DNA of 64,000 nucleotides from positions 1,984,001 through 2,048,000 of the forward strand of contig NZ_JAFFID010000001.1 of the NCBI RefSeq assembly GCF_017355955.1. Direction: 5' to 3'. Made by a program: the position numbers and the translations under genes. This document shows, piece after piece, positions 51,784 to 61,182 of this stretch. Position 1 is the stretch's first letter, and every line of letters starts with the position of its first letter. Below the pieces are notes generated by a model that worked only from the letters and a program-made list of their open reading frames with translations, had not been told where the DNA came from and did no database searches. Origin of the DNA: Sabulibacter ruber. Its GTDB lineage: Bacteria; Bacteroidota; Bacteroidia; Cytophagales; Hymenobacteraceae.

Positions 51784-52689
51784 TTATTTCTGCGTTACGG
51801 TTTGAACAAAAATATCATGTATGCTGGGCACCTCCTCCTGGAAATGCTGCACCTCTACCCGCTCAATCAGGTAGCGGAGCAACTGGTTAGGTCCTACCTG
51901 CGGCTCTAACCGCACCTGCGCCTGAAAGTGGTTTCCGTGCTGTTTCTGCGATAATACCTTAAAATCAGGCGACGTGATCATGAGTTTACCTGTTCCCTCC
52001 ACCTGATACGTGTGGCTGGTATATCTTGACTTGACCTCGCGCACACTGCCTTCCAGCACTTTCTGCGATTGGTTGATCATGACAATGTAGTCGCACATCT
52101 GCTCCACCGATTCCATGCGGTGCGTGGAGAAAATGACCGTACAGCCCTGCTCCCGAAGTTTCAGGATCTCGTCCCGGATGATGTTGGCGTTGACCGGATC
52201 GAAGCCCGAGAACGGCTCGTCCAGAATCAGCAGTTTGGGTTCATGCAAAACGGTAGCAATGAACTGCACTTTCTGCTGCATGCCCTTGGAGAGGTCTTCC
52301 ACGTTCTTGGTGAGCCACTCCTTGAGGTTCAGCCGCTCGGCCCAGACTTTGATGCGTTGCACCGCATCTGCTTTTTCCATGCCTCTGAGCCGGGCCAGGT
52401 ACACCAATTGCTCTCCCACCTTCATTTTCTTGTACAAGCCACGTTCCTCGGGCAGGTACCCGATCTGCTGCACATGCTGAGGTTGCAACGGCTGACCTTC
52501 AAAGAAGACGCGCCCTTCGTCGGGCGCGGTGATCTGGGTAATGATGCGGATGAGCGAGGTCTTTCCGGCCCCATTTGGCCCTAACAGCCCGAAAATGCTG
52601 CCCTTGGGAACGTCAAAAGAGACTTGGTTCAATGCCTGGTGCGCCTCGTAGAATTTGCTTACGCCTTGAATCTGCAGGATAGGTTGCAA
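51784..52689 (-). CDS. ABC transporter ATP-binding protein (NatA-like)
   Basis: The start was placed at a TTG at 52689 (LQPILQIQGVSKF), giving 301 aa. The open frame continues to an ATG at 52851, but those residues are translated from two palindromic repeats and have no family match. Walker A GPNGAGKTS, signature LSKGMQQ, Walker B LLILDEPFSGFDP and the switch histidine in FSTHRM are intact. The C-terminal 80 residues fit the DUF4162 domain common in NatA-type ATPases. It is coupled to the permease gene. Confidence 0.85.
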   Translation of the reverse strand: MQPILQIQGVSKFYEAHQALNQVSFDVPKGSIFGLLGPNGAGKTSLIRIITQITAPDEGRVFFEGQPLQPQHVQQIGYLPEERGLYKKMKVGEQLVYLARLRGMEKADAVQRIKVWAERLNLKEWLTKNVEDLSKGMQQKVQFIATVLHEPKLLILDEPFSGFDPVNANIIRDEILKLREQGCTVIFSTHRMESVEQMCDYIVMINQSQKVLEGSVREVKSRYTSHTYQVEGTGKLMITSPDFKVLSQKQHGNHFQAQVRLEPQVGPNQLLRYLIERVEVQHFQEEVPSIHDIFVQTVTQK

Positions 52690-52757
52690 AGAAGTAGGTA
52701 TTTGTTTCTGTGCTAAAGCTAAGAGAAAGCGGCACCCTTTGCAAGGCCGGCAAAAAC

Positions 52758-52797
52758 ACGTTTCACGCCTGTTTTCCAGAAAGAAGGCCTGAAACGT
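52758..52797. repeat. 3EP palindromic element, copy 20
   Basis: ACGTTTCACGCCTGTTTTCC faces AGAAAGAAGGCCTGAAACGT. It is followed at once by a GTTACA-family palindrome. Confidence 0.7.
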
Positions 52798-52960
52798 AGC
52801 GGCGTTACACCGTAACGACGTGGTTCTACGGAGCAGGTCCGGTTCAAACACCTAACACGGCTTTTTGCAACTTTAGCCTCTGAGGTGGTGGCAGGCCTGC
52901 GTGGGGTGAGGCGTTTCTGTTTCATGGCACCCCGGCGTTACAGTGTAACGCCGCTACGTT
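52793..52960. repeat. GTTACA-family inverted repeat pair
   Basis: AACGTAGCGGCGTTACACCG (52793-52812, continuing to 52821) and its complement at 52932-52960 match at 26 of 29 positions. Each arm contains CGTTACA(C/G)(C/T)GTAACG. They enclose about 110 bp without a gene. The family also occurs at 45839-45902. Confidence 0.8.
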
Positions 52961-52992
52961 TTAGGCTCATTTCCAGAAAGCAGCCTATAAAC
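52958..52992. repeat. 3EP palindromic element, copy 21
   Basis: GTTTTAGGCTCATTTCC faces AGAAAGCAGCCTATAAAC. Together with copy 20 it flanks the GTTACA pair. Confidence 0.6.
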
Positions 52993-52994
52993 AA

Positions 52995-53028
52995 CAAGGC
53001 CCGCTTTTCAGATGAAAAGCGGGCCTTG
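52995..53028. terminator. Intrinsic terminator of the grpE-dnaJ operon
   Basis: CAAGGCCCGCTTTTCA and TGAAAAGCGGGCCTTG form a perfect 16-bp stem with a 2-nt loop. On the minus strand it is followed by TTGTTTATAG. It lies 51 bp past the dnaJ stop. Confidence 0.8.
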
Positions 53029-53039
53029 CATCATATCTT

Positions 53040-53066
53040 GACTCAGAACTCTAGACTCAGAACTCT
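53040..53066. repeat. Tandem repeat
   Basis: GACTCAGAACTCTA is followed directly by GACTCAGAACTCT, between the terminator and the dnaJ stop. Confidence 0.7.
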
Positions 53067-53078
53067 TTGTCGAACTCC

Positions 53079-54227
53079 TTACTGAAAGTACTCCTTCATT
53101 TTCTCGAAGAAGCCTTTCTCGTTTTTGCCTGGGTTTGGCGCGAAGTTCTGTGAATCACGCAGGCGCTCTAAGATTTGGCGCTCCTCTGAGTTCACGTTCT
53201 TGGGTGTCCAGACGTTGATGTGGATCAGTTGGTCACCTTTGCCGTAGCCGTTGATGTCTGGAATACCTTTGCCGCGCAGGCGCAGGATCTTGCCAGACTG
53301 GGTTCCCGGATCGATCTTGATCTTTACCTTGCCTTCAATGGTTGGCACTTCCACACTGGCACCCAACGTGGCATCCACAAAGCTCACATACTGCTCAAAC
53401 ATCACGTTGTTGCCGTCGCGGCGCAGGGTTGGGTGAGCTTCTTCCTCAATCTGGATAAGCAGATCACCTGGAATACCGCCTCTTTCAGGCACGTTCCCTT
53501 TACCGCTCATAGACAGCTGCATACCATCGGCCACGCCGGCGGGTACGTTGATGGAAATTACCTCTTCGCGGAGCTGACGGCCTTCGCCGTGGCAGGCATC
53601 GCATTTCTGGCTCACCATCTTGCCCTCGCCGTGGCAGGTAGGACAGGTGCTGGAAGAGACCATCTGGCCCAGCATGGTGTTCACCACGCGTTTTACCTGG
53701 CCCTGGCCCTGGCAAGTACCGCAGGTTTGCAAAGAAGAACCGTTTTTAGAACCGTTTCCGTCGCAGACCTGGCAAGCCTCGTAGCGTTTCACCTTTATTT
53801 TCTTCTCAACGCCTTTGGCTACTTCCTCCAGGTTCAGCTTCAGTTTGATGCGCAGGTTGCTGCCTTTGCGCACCCGGCGTCCGCCGCGCTGTCCTCCGCC
53901 CCCGAAGAAGCTCTCGAAACCGCCGCCTCCGCCGCCGAAGATGTCGCCGAACTGGGAGAAAATGTCTTCCATGTTCATGCCACCTCCGCCACCGAAGCCG
54001 CCGTTCATGCCCTGATGACCGAACTGGTCGTAGCGCTGGCGTTTCTGCTCATCGCTCAGGACCTCGTAAGCCTCAGCCGCTTCCTTGAACTTGTCCTCGG
54101 CAGAAGGATCATCGGGGTTCTTGTCAGGGTGATACTTGATGGCGATTTTGCGGTACGCCTTCTTGATCTCGTCCTGGGAAGCCCCTTTGGCTACGCCTAA
54201 TACTTCGTAATAATCTCTCTTAGCCAT
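53079..54227 (-). CDS. dnaJ: Chaperone DnaJ
   Basis: The start was placed at [11 protein letters not shown] (54227), 4 bp after the grpE stop; an ATG five codons upstream would overlap grpE. The 382-aa protein is a class A J-protein: J domain with HPD in KYHPDKNP, a Gly/Phe-rich region ([20 protein letters not shown]), four CxxCxGxG zinc repeats ([32 protein letters not shown]) and the C-terminal substrate-binding domains. It stimulates DnaK in protein folding. dnaK is not adjacent. Confidence 0.97.
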   Translation of the reverse strand: MAKRDYYEVLGVAKGASQDEIKKAYRKIAIKYHPDKNPDDPSAEDKFKEAAEAYEVLSDEQKRQRYDQFGHQGMNGGFGGGGGMNMEDIFSQFGDIFGGGGGGFESFFGGGGQRGGRRVRKGSNLRIKLKLNLEEVAKGVEKKIKVKRYEACQVCDGNGSKNGSSLQTCGTCQGQGQVKRVVNTMLGQMVSSSTCPTCHGEGKMVSQKCDACHGEGRQLREEVISINVPAGVADGMQLSMSGKGNVPERGGIPGDLLIQIEEEAHPTLRRDGNNVMFEQYVSFVDATLGASVEVPTIEGKVKIKIDPGTQSGKILRLRGKGIPDINGYGKGDQLIHINVWTPKNVNSEERQILERLRDSQNFAPNPGKNEKGFFEKMKEYFQ

Positions 54228-54231
54228 GGTC

Positions 54232-54807
54232 TTATGCTCCAATTACCACCTTGGCAAAGCGAACCACTTTGTCATTGAGGTAATATCCTTTCTCTACTTG
54301 ATCAATCACTTTTCCTTTCATCTCCTCTGAAGGAGCCGGAATCTGGGTGATGGCTTCGTGCACCTCGGCGTCAAATGGCTGCCCTACGGCTTCCATTGGC
54401 TTCAGTCCTTTCTGGGTCAAGATGCTTTGCAGCTTCCCGAACACCAGTTCCACCCCTTCGCGTACTGCCGTTACATCCTGAGCGTCTTTGATGGCCGCCT
54501 GGGCGCGCTCAAAGTCATCCAGTACCGGCAACAGAGCCACCATAAGTTCCTGGTTGGCGGTTTTAAATAGCTCCAGGCGCTCCTTAGAGGTACGGCGTCT
54601 GAAGTTGTCAAATTCTGCGTGCAGGCGCAGGTACTTGTCTTTCAGCTCATCCAGATCAGAATTACCGGCCTGGGCAGTTGAAGCTTTAGCCCCTGCATTC
54701 TGTTCCTGCCCCTCAGTTGCAGTAGCGGTTTGCTCAGTTGTTTCCTGAGCGTTCTCTGGTTGTATATTCTCTTGTTCCTGAGGATTTTGTTCAGCTGATG
54801 TCGTCAT
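54232..54807 (-). CDS. grpE: Nucleotide exchange factor GrpE
   Basis: The 191-aa product has a Gln/Glu/Ala-rich disordered N-terminus (1-48), the long dimerising coiled coil (about 50-110, [40 protein letters not shown]) and the C-terminal beta domain ([38 protein letters not shown]). It releases ADP from DnaK. First gene of the grpE-dnaJ operon; no CIRCE-like operator is visible upstream. Confidence 0.95.
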   Translation of the reverse strand: MTTSAEQNPQEQENIQPENAQETTEQTATATEGQEQNAGAKASTAQAGNSDLDELKDKYLRLHAEFDNFRRRTSKERLELFKTANQELMVALLPVLDDFERAQAAIKDAQDVTAVREGVELVFGKLQSILTQKGLKPMEAVGQPFDAEVHEAITQIPAPSEEMKGKVIDQVEKGYYLNDKVVRFAKVVIGA

Positions 54808-54995
54808 ATATCCTTAAAGATTTTAATTCTTCTATTTATGGCGTGCCTTACAGAGGCAACTATTTTGCCAAATCGTTTTTTATGCCAAACTGGCATTTTA
54901 CTTAAACTGCCATCTGGTTCTTTTCTTTCTTTCTGTCACGCAGATGGCAGTTTTCAGCAGTGGCAGAACAAGTTGGGCGGACAGATTGGTTCAGC

Positions 54996-55033
54996 AGATT
55001 TTAAGGCCGAATTGTAGAAAATAGCCTCAAAAC
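54996..55033. repeat. 3EP palindromic element, copy 22
   Basis: GATTTTAAGGCCGAATTG faces TAGAAAATAGCCTCAAAACC. It lies in the 368-bp gap between obg and grpE, next to the TATGGCGCG repeat. Confidence 0.5.
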
Positions 55034-55050
55034 CCTACTCTAAAAATCCA

Positions 55051-55116
55051 TCTATGGCGCAGAAGTTAATTCCGTGCATGATGAGCAAGTCACGGAAGTA
55101 ACTTCCGCGCCATAGA
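55051..55116. repeat. TATGGCGCG-family inverted repeat
   Basis: Two 26-bp arms (55051-55076 and 55091-55116) are complements at 24 positions around a 14-nt loop. Inside each, GGAAGTTACTTCC-like symmetry recurs, and a further GTAACTTCCGCG copy follows at 55121. Relatives lie at 49046-49228. Confidence 0.85.
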
Positions 55117-55175
55117 GGGGTAACTTCCGCGTCAAAGAGGAAAGCCTCAAAGCAAGAGTGGCCGAGGCTAACCAC

Positions 55176-56171
55176 TTACGCGGTGTTCAGCGCCTTCCAG
55201 ATCATGTCTTTCAGTTGCATGATGTTCTTGTTGGTGAGGCTGGAGATGAAGATGGTAGGCAGATCCTGCGGCAGGGTAGCACGCATCTCGGCCTCCAGTT
55301 CATCGTCAATCAGGTCGGTTTTGGTGATAGCCAGCAGGCGCTGTTTGTGCAGCAGTTCGGGATTGTAGGTGCACAGTTCGTTCACCAGAATCTCGTACTC
55401 CTCGGCAATATCCGGGCTCTCCACCGAGATCATGAACAACAGAATAGAGTTCCGCTCAATGTGCTTCAGGAACCGGATTCCCAATCCTTTGCCCTCTGAG
55501 GCGCCTTCAATAATTCCCGGAATATCGGCCATCACGAAGGATTTGTAATCGCGGTACGCCACTACGCCCAAGTTGGGCACCAGCGTGGTGAACGGGTAAT
55601 TCGCGATCTTCGGAGTAGCCGCCGATACCACTGAGAGCAACGTAGACTTACCGGCATTGGGGAAGCCCACCAGACCAACATCGGCGAGCAGTTTCAGCTC
55701 CAGGATGGTCCATTCTTCCAGACCCGGCTCACCCGGCTGGGCGTGCATAGGCGTCTGGTTTGTGGGTGATTTAAAGTGGGCATTGCCCAGACCACCCCGG
55801 CCACCTGGTGTGATGATCTCCATCTGCCCGTCCTGGGTGATTTCGGCTTTGATCTCGCCGGTCTCAGCATCTCGCGCGATAGTCCCGATGGGAACCTCCA
55901 GGATGATGTCTTTCCCGTAAGCTCCGCTGGAATGGCTGGGTCCGCCGTTGCCGCCGTTCTCCGCGATCACGTGTTTCTGGTATTGCAGGTGCAGCAGGGT
56001 CCAGAGCTGGGCGTTTCCTTTCAGGATGATGTGCCCTCCCCGGCCACCGTCACCGCCATCGGGACCGCCTTTGGCAGTTTTCTTGTCGCGGTGCAGGTGC
56101 GCAGAACCGGCACCGCCGTGCCCTGACCGGCAGCATATCTTGACGTAGTCAATAAAGTTGGATGATGACAC
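55176..56171 (-). CDS. obg: Obg family GTPase
   Basis: A 331-aa essential GTPase linked to large ribosomal subunit assembly and stress. The N-terminal glycine-rich Obg fold (about 1-158: [35 protein letters not shown]) is followed by the G domain with G1 [10 protein letters not shown]3 [10 protein letters not shown]4 TKTD and G5 ISS. It is short at the C-terminus, as in other Bacteroidota. It is preceded by a terminator that isolates it from adk. Confidence 0.97.
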   Translation of the reverse strand: MSSSNFIDYVKICCRSGHGGAGSAHLHRDKKTAKGGPDGGDGGRGGHIILKGNAQLWTLLHLQYQKHVIAENGGNGGPSHSSGAYGKDIILEVPIGTIARDAETGEIKAEITQDGQMEIITPGGRGGLGNAHFKSPTNQTPMHAQPGEPGLEEWTILELKLLADVGLVGFPNAGKSTLLSVVSAATPKIANYPFTTLVPNLGVVAYRDYKSFVMADIPGIIEGASEGKGLGIRFLKHIERNSILLFMISVESPDIAEEYEILVNELCTYNPELLHKQRLLAITKTDLIDDELEAEMRATLPQDLPTIFISSLTNKNIMQLKDMIWKALNTA

Positions 56172-56199
56172 AGTAAGTAAGTTTGTGTTTAACCTTCAA

Positions 56200-56232
56200 A
56201 AAGGAAGCATTCCTTTTTGGGGAATGCTTCCG
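56200..56232 (-). terminator. Intrinsic terminator of adk
   Basis: GGAAGCATTCC (56203-56213) pairs with GGAATGCTTCC (56221-56231), followed on the minus strand by TTTTTG. It lies about 80 bp past the adk stop and before the obg start. Confidence 0.85.
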
Positions 56233-56308
56233 GAATAATCTATCAGAAATGTACGGCTGTGCTGTACAGCAGGAAAAAACCTTCCCGCCTCTCTACAACA
56301 ACCGCTTG

Positions 56309-56902
56309 TTATTTATTGTTCAGTGCTATCTGGCAAGCATCAATAATCTCGCAGGTTTTGGCAAAGATTTCATCAATCTCACCAATGCCATCAATAGCGA
56401 AGAACTTGTTCTGTTCTGCGTAATAGTTGGCCACCGGAGCGGTTTTGTTGTTGTACTCCTGCACGCGCTTCTGGATCAACGTCTCATCCGCATCGTCCGG
56501 ACGGCCCGAGGTCTGCCCGCGCAGCAACAGGCGCTTCACCAACTCTTCTTCTGACACTTCCAGCGCCACCATGCAGCTGATGCTTTGTCCGTATCTCTCC
56601 AGCAATTGATCCAGAGCCTGGGCCTGCGGAACGGTACGCGGGAAACCGTCAAAGATGAATCCGGCGGCGGTACGGTTATCGTTCAGCTTAGACTCAATCA
56701 TGCCAATCACTACTTCGTCTGGCACCAGAAGCCCGGCATCCATCAGGCCTTTCGCTTTCAAGCCAAGCTCTGTGCCTTGCGCAATCTCAGAGCGCAGCAA
56801 ATCACCGGTAGAAAGGTGAATCAGGCCGTATTTTTCAATTAGTTTCTGGCTCTGCGTGCCTTTTCCTGCACCTGGAGGACCGAAGAGTACGATGTTCAGC
56901 AT
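56309..56902 (-). CDS. adk: Adenylate kinase
   Basis: The start was placed at MLNIVLFGPPG (56902), the family's usual N-terminus; the ORF extends upstream to 56965 through a non-conserved stretch. The 197-aa enzyme interconverts ATP, AMP and ADP. The P-loop is GPPGAGKGTQ, the AMP-binding segment STGDLLRSE, the LID region begins with LLRGQTSGRPDDADE, and FDGFPRT is present. It is the short form without zinc cysteines. The upstream neighbour on the same strand is hpt. Confidence 0.97.
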   Translation of the reverse strand: MLNIVLFGPPGAGKGTQSQKLIEKYGLIHLSTGDLLRSEIAQGTELGLKAKGLMDAGLLVPDEVVIGMIESKLNDNRTAAGFIFDGFPRTVPQAQALDQLLERYGQSISCMVALEVSEEELVKRLLLRGQTSGRPDDADETLIQKRVQEYNNKTAPVANYYAEQNKFFAIDGIGEIDEIFAKTCEIIDACQIALNNK

Positions 56903-56988
56903 GAGTTTTGAAATTGTGAGAAAAACAAAAGTAAGAATAAAATCTTGGAAATGACAGCCTTTCAAGACGCTGGCTTCAGATCAGGCTA

Positions 56989-57023
56989 CGTTTCTGGGCC
57001 ACTTTCCAGAAAACGGCCCAGAA
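56989..57023. repeat. 3EP palindromic element, copy 23
   Basis: CGTTTCTGGGCCACTTTCC faces AGAAAACGGCCCAGAAT. It lies just past the hpt stop on the minus strand and may end hpt. Confidence 0.6.
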
Positions 57024-57032
57024 TGCCCTTGG

Positions 57033-57572
57033 CTACATGACCTTGTAAATGTCGCGCAGATTTCGGCCCAGGCCGTTGTAATCTAATCCGTAGCCAACCA
57101 CAAAATCATTGGCAATGGACATGGCCGGATACTTGATGTTCAGTTCGTGCTGCAAGCTTTCGGGCTTGATCAGCAACGTAGCCACTTCAATAGAGGCTGC
57201 TCCTTTCTCCTGCAACTGTGGAATCAACCCCGCAACGGTATGCCCAGTGTCCACAATGTCCTCCACCACTACCACATGACGGCCTCTGATGTCTTCCTTC
57301 AGGCCCATGATTTCCTTCACCTGCCCGGTGCTTTCCATGTCTGCGTAAGACGAAAGGCGCATGAACGCGATCTCGCATTCAATGCTCATTTCTTTCATCA
57401 GGTCTGAGGCAAACATAAAAGAGCCATTCAACACCGACAGGAAAAGCGGCTGTTTCCCTCTGTAATCATGGCTTAAACGGGCCGCTACAATCTCCACGCT
57501 ATGAAGGATTTTGCGCTCTGGAATGTAGATACTGAATTGCTTGTCCTGGATGGTTACCGGTGGCTTTTGCAT
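57033..57572 (-). CDS. hpt: Hypoxanthine phosphoribosyltransferase
   Basis: The 179-aa enzyme salvages hypoxanthine (and guanine) to IMP or GMP using PRPP. The type I PRTase PRPP loop is VVVVEDIVDTGHT, with LSVLNGSFMFASDLM before it and the base-binding VGYGLDYNGLGRN near the end. Purine salvage together with adk downstream makes sense for nucleotide balance, but a 3EP palindrome separates the two. Confidence 0.95.
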   Translation of the reverse strand: MQKPPVTIQDKQFSIYIPERKILHSVEIVAARLSHDYRGKQPLFLSVLNGSFMFASDLMKEMSIECEIAFMRLSSYADMESTGQVKEIMGLKEDIRGRHVVVVEDIVDTGHTVAGLIPQLQEKGAASIEVATLLIKPESLQHELNIKYPAMSIANDFVVGYGLDYNGLGRNLRDIYKVM

Positions 57573-57627
57573 TAGTCTAGGGTATAGGAAGCATCAAATT
57601 TGCGCAAAAACTGCCTTAAAGAAAAGA

Positions 57628-57660
57628 AAATAGCCCCTTTCTGCGGAAAGAGGCTATAAA
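57628..57660 (-). terminator. Intrinsic terminator of the pyrophosphatase gene
   Basis: ATAGCCCCTTTC pairs with GAAAGAGGCTAT with one mismatch, followed on the minus strand by TTTTCTTTTC. It lies 26 bp past the pyrophosphatase stop. Confidence 0.85.
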
Positions 57661-57685
57661 CGGAAGTACCTGAACCATCGCTTTA

Positions 57686-59932
57686 TCAGCGATTGTAGCT
57701 GTTAGATTGCGGTGAATAGAGGGCGGTGGCCGCTTGGTTTATGTTCTGTACCCGCTGGTTAATACTCTCCACATCAATGCGGTTCTCAGGAGCCTCGGCA
57801 GGGGTTTCGCGCACGGCAATGTGCGGCGCAATAACCAAAGACACAATGGACATCAGCTTGATCAAGATGTTCATAGACGGCCCGGAAGTATCCTTGAACG
57901 GATCGCCCACGGTGTCACCGGTCACTGAGGCTTTATGCGGATCAGAGCCTTTGTATTCCATCACGCCATTAATAAGCACGCCCTTCTCAAAGGATTTTTT
58001 GGCGTTGTCCCAGGCACCACCGGCGTTAGACTGGAAAATAGCCATCAAAACGCCCGCAACTGTCACCCCAGCCAATAAACCACCCAGAATCTCGGCACTG
58101 GAAACTTCGTCAAAAACGCCACGCAACCCAAAGCCAACGATCAACGGCACAATCAAGGCGATAGCGCCCGGCAGCATCATCTCCCGGATGGCCGCCTGGG
58201 TAGAGATAGCCACACATTTATCGTACTCGGGTTTGCCGGTTCCTTCCATGATTCCGGGAATTTCCCTGAACTGACGGCGCACTTCCTGAACCATAGCCAT
58301 GGCCGCCCTACCCACCGCACTAATGGCTAAGGCCGAGAACACGAACGGAATCATGCCACCGATAAACAACCCTGCCAATACCGGCGCTTTGTACAGGTCA
58401 ATGGTGCTGATGCCGGAGATGCCCACAAAGGCCGCAAAAAGGGCCAGCGAAGTTAAGGCCGCGGAGGCAATGGCGAATCCTTTACCCGTAGCGGCGGTGG
58501 TGTTGCCTACGGCATCCAGAATATCGGTGCGCTCCCTGACTTCTTTGGGCAGTTCGCTCATCTCGGCAATCCCGCCCGCGTTATCGGCTATGGGCCCGAA
58601 AGCATCAATGGCCAGCTGCATGGCGGTGGTGGCCATCATGCCGGCGGCGGCAATTGCCACCCCGTAAAGTCCGGCTACGGCGTAGGAAAACACGATACCG
58701 GCGGCCAGCACAATGATCGGCATGGCGGTACTCATCATTCCCACACTCAAGCCCGCAATAATGTTGGTGGCCGCCCCGGTTGAAGACTGCTGCACAATGG
58801 AGTTCACTGGTTTTCTGGACATGGCTGTGTAGTACTCCGTGATGATAGAGATGAGGGTGCCCACCACCAGCCCGATGATCACAGCCCAGAAAATACCCAT
58901 TGACGTGAATTCATAGCCGCGCAAGGTAAGGGTATCTGGCATCAACCATTCAATGACGAAATAGGAAGCAATAGCCGTCAATACCACCGAGGACCAGTTA
59001 CCCATGTTCAAAGCAGCCTGTACACTGCCGCCTTCGCGTACGCGCACAAACAACGTCCCAATCATGGAGAAGATAATTCCCAGTCCGGCAATGAGCATGG
59101 GCAGAATAATAGGCGACAAACCGCCGAAATTATCAGTGACGGAGATCTCGCGGCCCAGTACCATGGTAGCCAGAATGGTGGCCACGTAGGATCCGAAAAG
59201 GTCAGCACCCATACCGGCCACATCGCCCACGTTATCGCCTACGTTGTCGGCGATGGTGGCAGGGTTGCGCGGGTCATCTTCCGGAATACCCGCCTCTACT
59301 TTTCCCACCAGGTCAGCCCCCACATCGGCCGCTTTGGTATAGATTCCGCCGCCTACCCGGGCAAACAAGGCAATACTCTCGGCCCCCAGAGAGAAACCGG
59401 TGAGCACCTCCAGGGCTATTTCCATCTGTTCACTGGAAGCCCCTGCCCCGACGCGCTCCACAAACCAGTAATAAAAGGCAATAAAGAGTGATCCAAGCCC
59501 CAAAACCGCTAGACCGGCCACGCCCATCCCCATCACGGCTCCCCCGCCGAAGGATACATTCAAAGCTTTGGAAAGGCTGGTTCTGGCCGCCTGGGCCGTC
59601 CGGACGTTGGCTTTGGTGGCAATGCGCATGCCTATGAAACCGGCCAAGGCCGAGAAAACCGCTCCAATCAGGAAAGCGGCCACAATGATGGGCGAGGACT
59701 TCTCCCCTACATACCCCAGGTAAAACAGAAAAAGCGATGCGATGATCGCAAAATAAGTGAGCACCCTATACTCTGCCTTCAGGAAGGCCATGGCCCCCTC
59801 GGCGATGTACTTAGAGATGGTACTCATCTTTTGATCGCCAGCATCTTGTTTGGCAACCCAGGCGGATTTGATGGCCGTGTACAACAGGGCCACCACCCCG
59901 AAAGCAGGAATAGCGTAGAGGATTGACTGCAT
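57686..59932 (-). CDS. hppA: Membrane-bound ion-pumping pyrophosphatase
   Basis: The 748-aa enzyme couples hydrolysis of pyrophosphate to ion transport across the cytoplasmic membrane, with about 16 helices. The substrate-binding motifs are DVGADLVGKVE, DDPRNPATIADNVGDNVGD and NAGGIAEMSEL. The residue after GNTT is Ala (GNTTAAT), as in the potassium-dependent class, which includes many sodium pumps; whether sodium or protons move cannot be fixed here. It is monocistronic. Confidence 0.95.
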   Translation of the reverse strand: MQSILYAIPAFGVVALLYTAIKSAWVAKQDAGDQKMSTISKYIAEGAMAFLKAEYRVLTYFAIIASLFLFYLGYVGEKSSPIIVAAFLIGAVFSALAGFIGMRIATKANVRTAQAARTSLSKALNVSFGGGAVMGMGVAGLAVLGLGSLFIAFYYWFVERVGAGASSEQMEIALEVLTGFSLGAESIALFARVGGGIYTKAADVGADLVGKVEAGIPEDDPRNPATIADNVGDNVGDVAGMGADLFGSYVATILATMVLGREISVTDNFGGLSPIILPMLIAGLGIIFSMIGTLFVRVREGGSVQAALNMGNWSSVVLTAIASYFVIEWLMPDTLTLRGYEFTSMGIFWAVIIGLVVGTLISIITEYYTAMSRKPVNSIVQQSSTGAATNIIAGLSVGMMSTAMPIIVLAAGIVFSYAVAGLYGVAIAAAGMMATTAMQLAIDAFGPIADNAGGIAEMSELPKEVRERTDILDAVGNTTAATGKGFAIASAALTSLALFAAFVGISGISTIDLYKAPVLAGLFIGGMIPFVFSALAISAVGRAAMAMVQEVRRQFREIPGIMEGTGKPEYDKCVAISTQAAIREMMLPGAIALIVPLIVGFGLRGVFDEVSSAEILGGLLAGVTVAGVLMAIFQSNAGGAWDNAKKSFEKGVLINGVMEYKGSDPHKASVTGDTVGDPFKDTSGPSMNILIKLMSIVSLVIAPHIAVRETPAEAPENRIDVESINQRVQNINQAATALYSPQSNSYNR

Positions 59933-60039
59933 AGAGTGAAGTTTTGTTTGTTAGACTGGATGTATGGATAAGAAGCTCCATGCAAGCTAATCTTATTCGC
60001 CTAAAAAACAAATATACTGTATACTCTATGCAGCCTTTC

Positions 60040-60954
60040 TTAGAGTTTCTGCATCAGATATTTATACAGCTCCACCATGGCGTAAATGTCTTTCTTGTGC
60101 ACCAACTCATTGGGGGAGTGCACATGGTCTTCGGGGGCCCCAATGAAGCACCAATCCCAGGGAATATTGCCGTAGTGCAGCTCCTTTCCGTCTGAGCCAC
60201 CGGCGCTCTCCACTTCTATCTGGTGCGGAATGTTGGCTTCTCTGGCCAACTGGATAATTTTCTGCACAAAGCTCCTTCTGGGAATAAGGGAATCCCGCAG
60301 GGAAATAGCCACGCCCTCCCCGGCATGTACGCCTTCGGTCACCCACGTGATGTCAGAAATGAGCGCCTGGGTTACACCATACGTTTCATGGATGTATTTG
60401 GCCAGGTACGCCACTGATCCGCCGCCGGTCTCTTCCCAGCACCCGAAGGCAATGATGCCGTCTTCCAGCGTCTCCGCCACCTGCAAGGCGTTCCAGACAC
60501 CCAATCGGTTATCCAGGTAACAGCTCTGGACGGTCTCCTCCGTCTCCCGGAAGTCACACTTAAACACCAGTTCGGTGCCGCGCTCAATCTCCCGCTCGAA
60601 GTCATAACTCAGGCTTCGTTCGTCCTCGTCCACCTGCAGGGTGCATTCAATCTTGCCCTGACTGTCCTCGCCCACCAAAGTGTATCCTGTCTCCGCATCC
60701 GGACCGCCTATCCTGATCAGTTGTTTACCGTAGCGAACCATGAACCCGATGGAATCCATGTGCGCGAAGATCACCGTTCTGGGCTTCCCGAACACCAACA
60801 GCAGGCAATCCTGGAACCCATTGCCGTGGATGACCTGAGGCTTCATTTTCCAGGTTTGCTGGTTGTCCTCCACATACTTCAGCAAGAACTCTTTCATTTT
60901 CACCTCATTCCCAGAGGGTGCGTGTATTTGGCAGAGCTGGCGCAATAATTCCAT
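60040..60954 (-). CDS. M42-like metalloaminopeptidase
   Basis: The 304-aa peptidase has an M42/M20-type dinuclear core: [12 protein letters not shown] (first metal His/Asp), YLDNRLGVW (bridging Asp), the catalytic [14 protein letters not shown] and the last His in DHVHSPNE. It is shorter than typical M42 enzymes (about 350 aa) but has all ligands. No signal peptide is present, so it is cytoplasmic. It is divergent from the TPR gene, with a 228-bp shared upstream region. Confidence 0.88.
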   Translation of the reverse strand: MELLRQLCQIHAPSGNEVKMKEFLLKYVEDNQQTWKMKPQVIHGNGFQDCLLLVFGKPRTVIFAHMDSIGFMVRYGKQLIRIGGPDAETGYTLVGEDSQGKIECTLQVDEDERSLSYDFEREIERGTELVFKCDFRETEETVQSCYLDNRLGVWNALQVAETLEDGIIAFGCWEETGGGSVAYLAKYIHETYGVTQALISDITWVTEGVHAGEGVAISLRDSLIPRRSFVQKIIQLAREANIPHQIEVESAGGSDGKELHYGNIPWDWCFIGAPEDHVHSPNELVHKKDIYAMVELYKYLMQKL

Positions 60955-61182
60955 AGTTGTGCGTTTTTTTCAAAAGTAACTGAATTCTTTCAGAGCAATT
61001 TGCGCGTTTTTGGACTAATTTTGGATAAATGAAAGCAAAATCAGTCTCAGTATTTACCCGTACTTGAAACCTACTGAAGATTGTGCTTGTTGTGCGAGCG
61101 GCTATTTGCGTCAGTAGCACGATCTGAAGTACATCTAAGCATTAGCGTATAAAGCGTTTTTAGCCAGCTTTCTAATAATTGA

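Noticed and set aside
53220..54200. 326-aa plus-strand ORF
   Set aside because: It is the antisense of dnaJ; its Ala/His/Leu-rich product mirrors the Gly- and Cys-rich DnaJ sequence.
56183..56554. 123-aa plus-strand ORF between obg and adk
   Set aside because: It crosses the adk terminator and lies opposite the adk 3' end; no family is seen.
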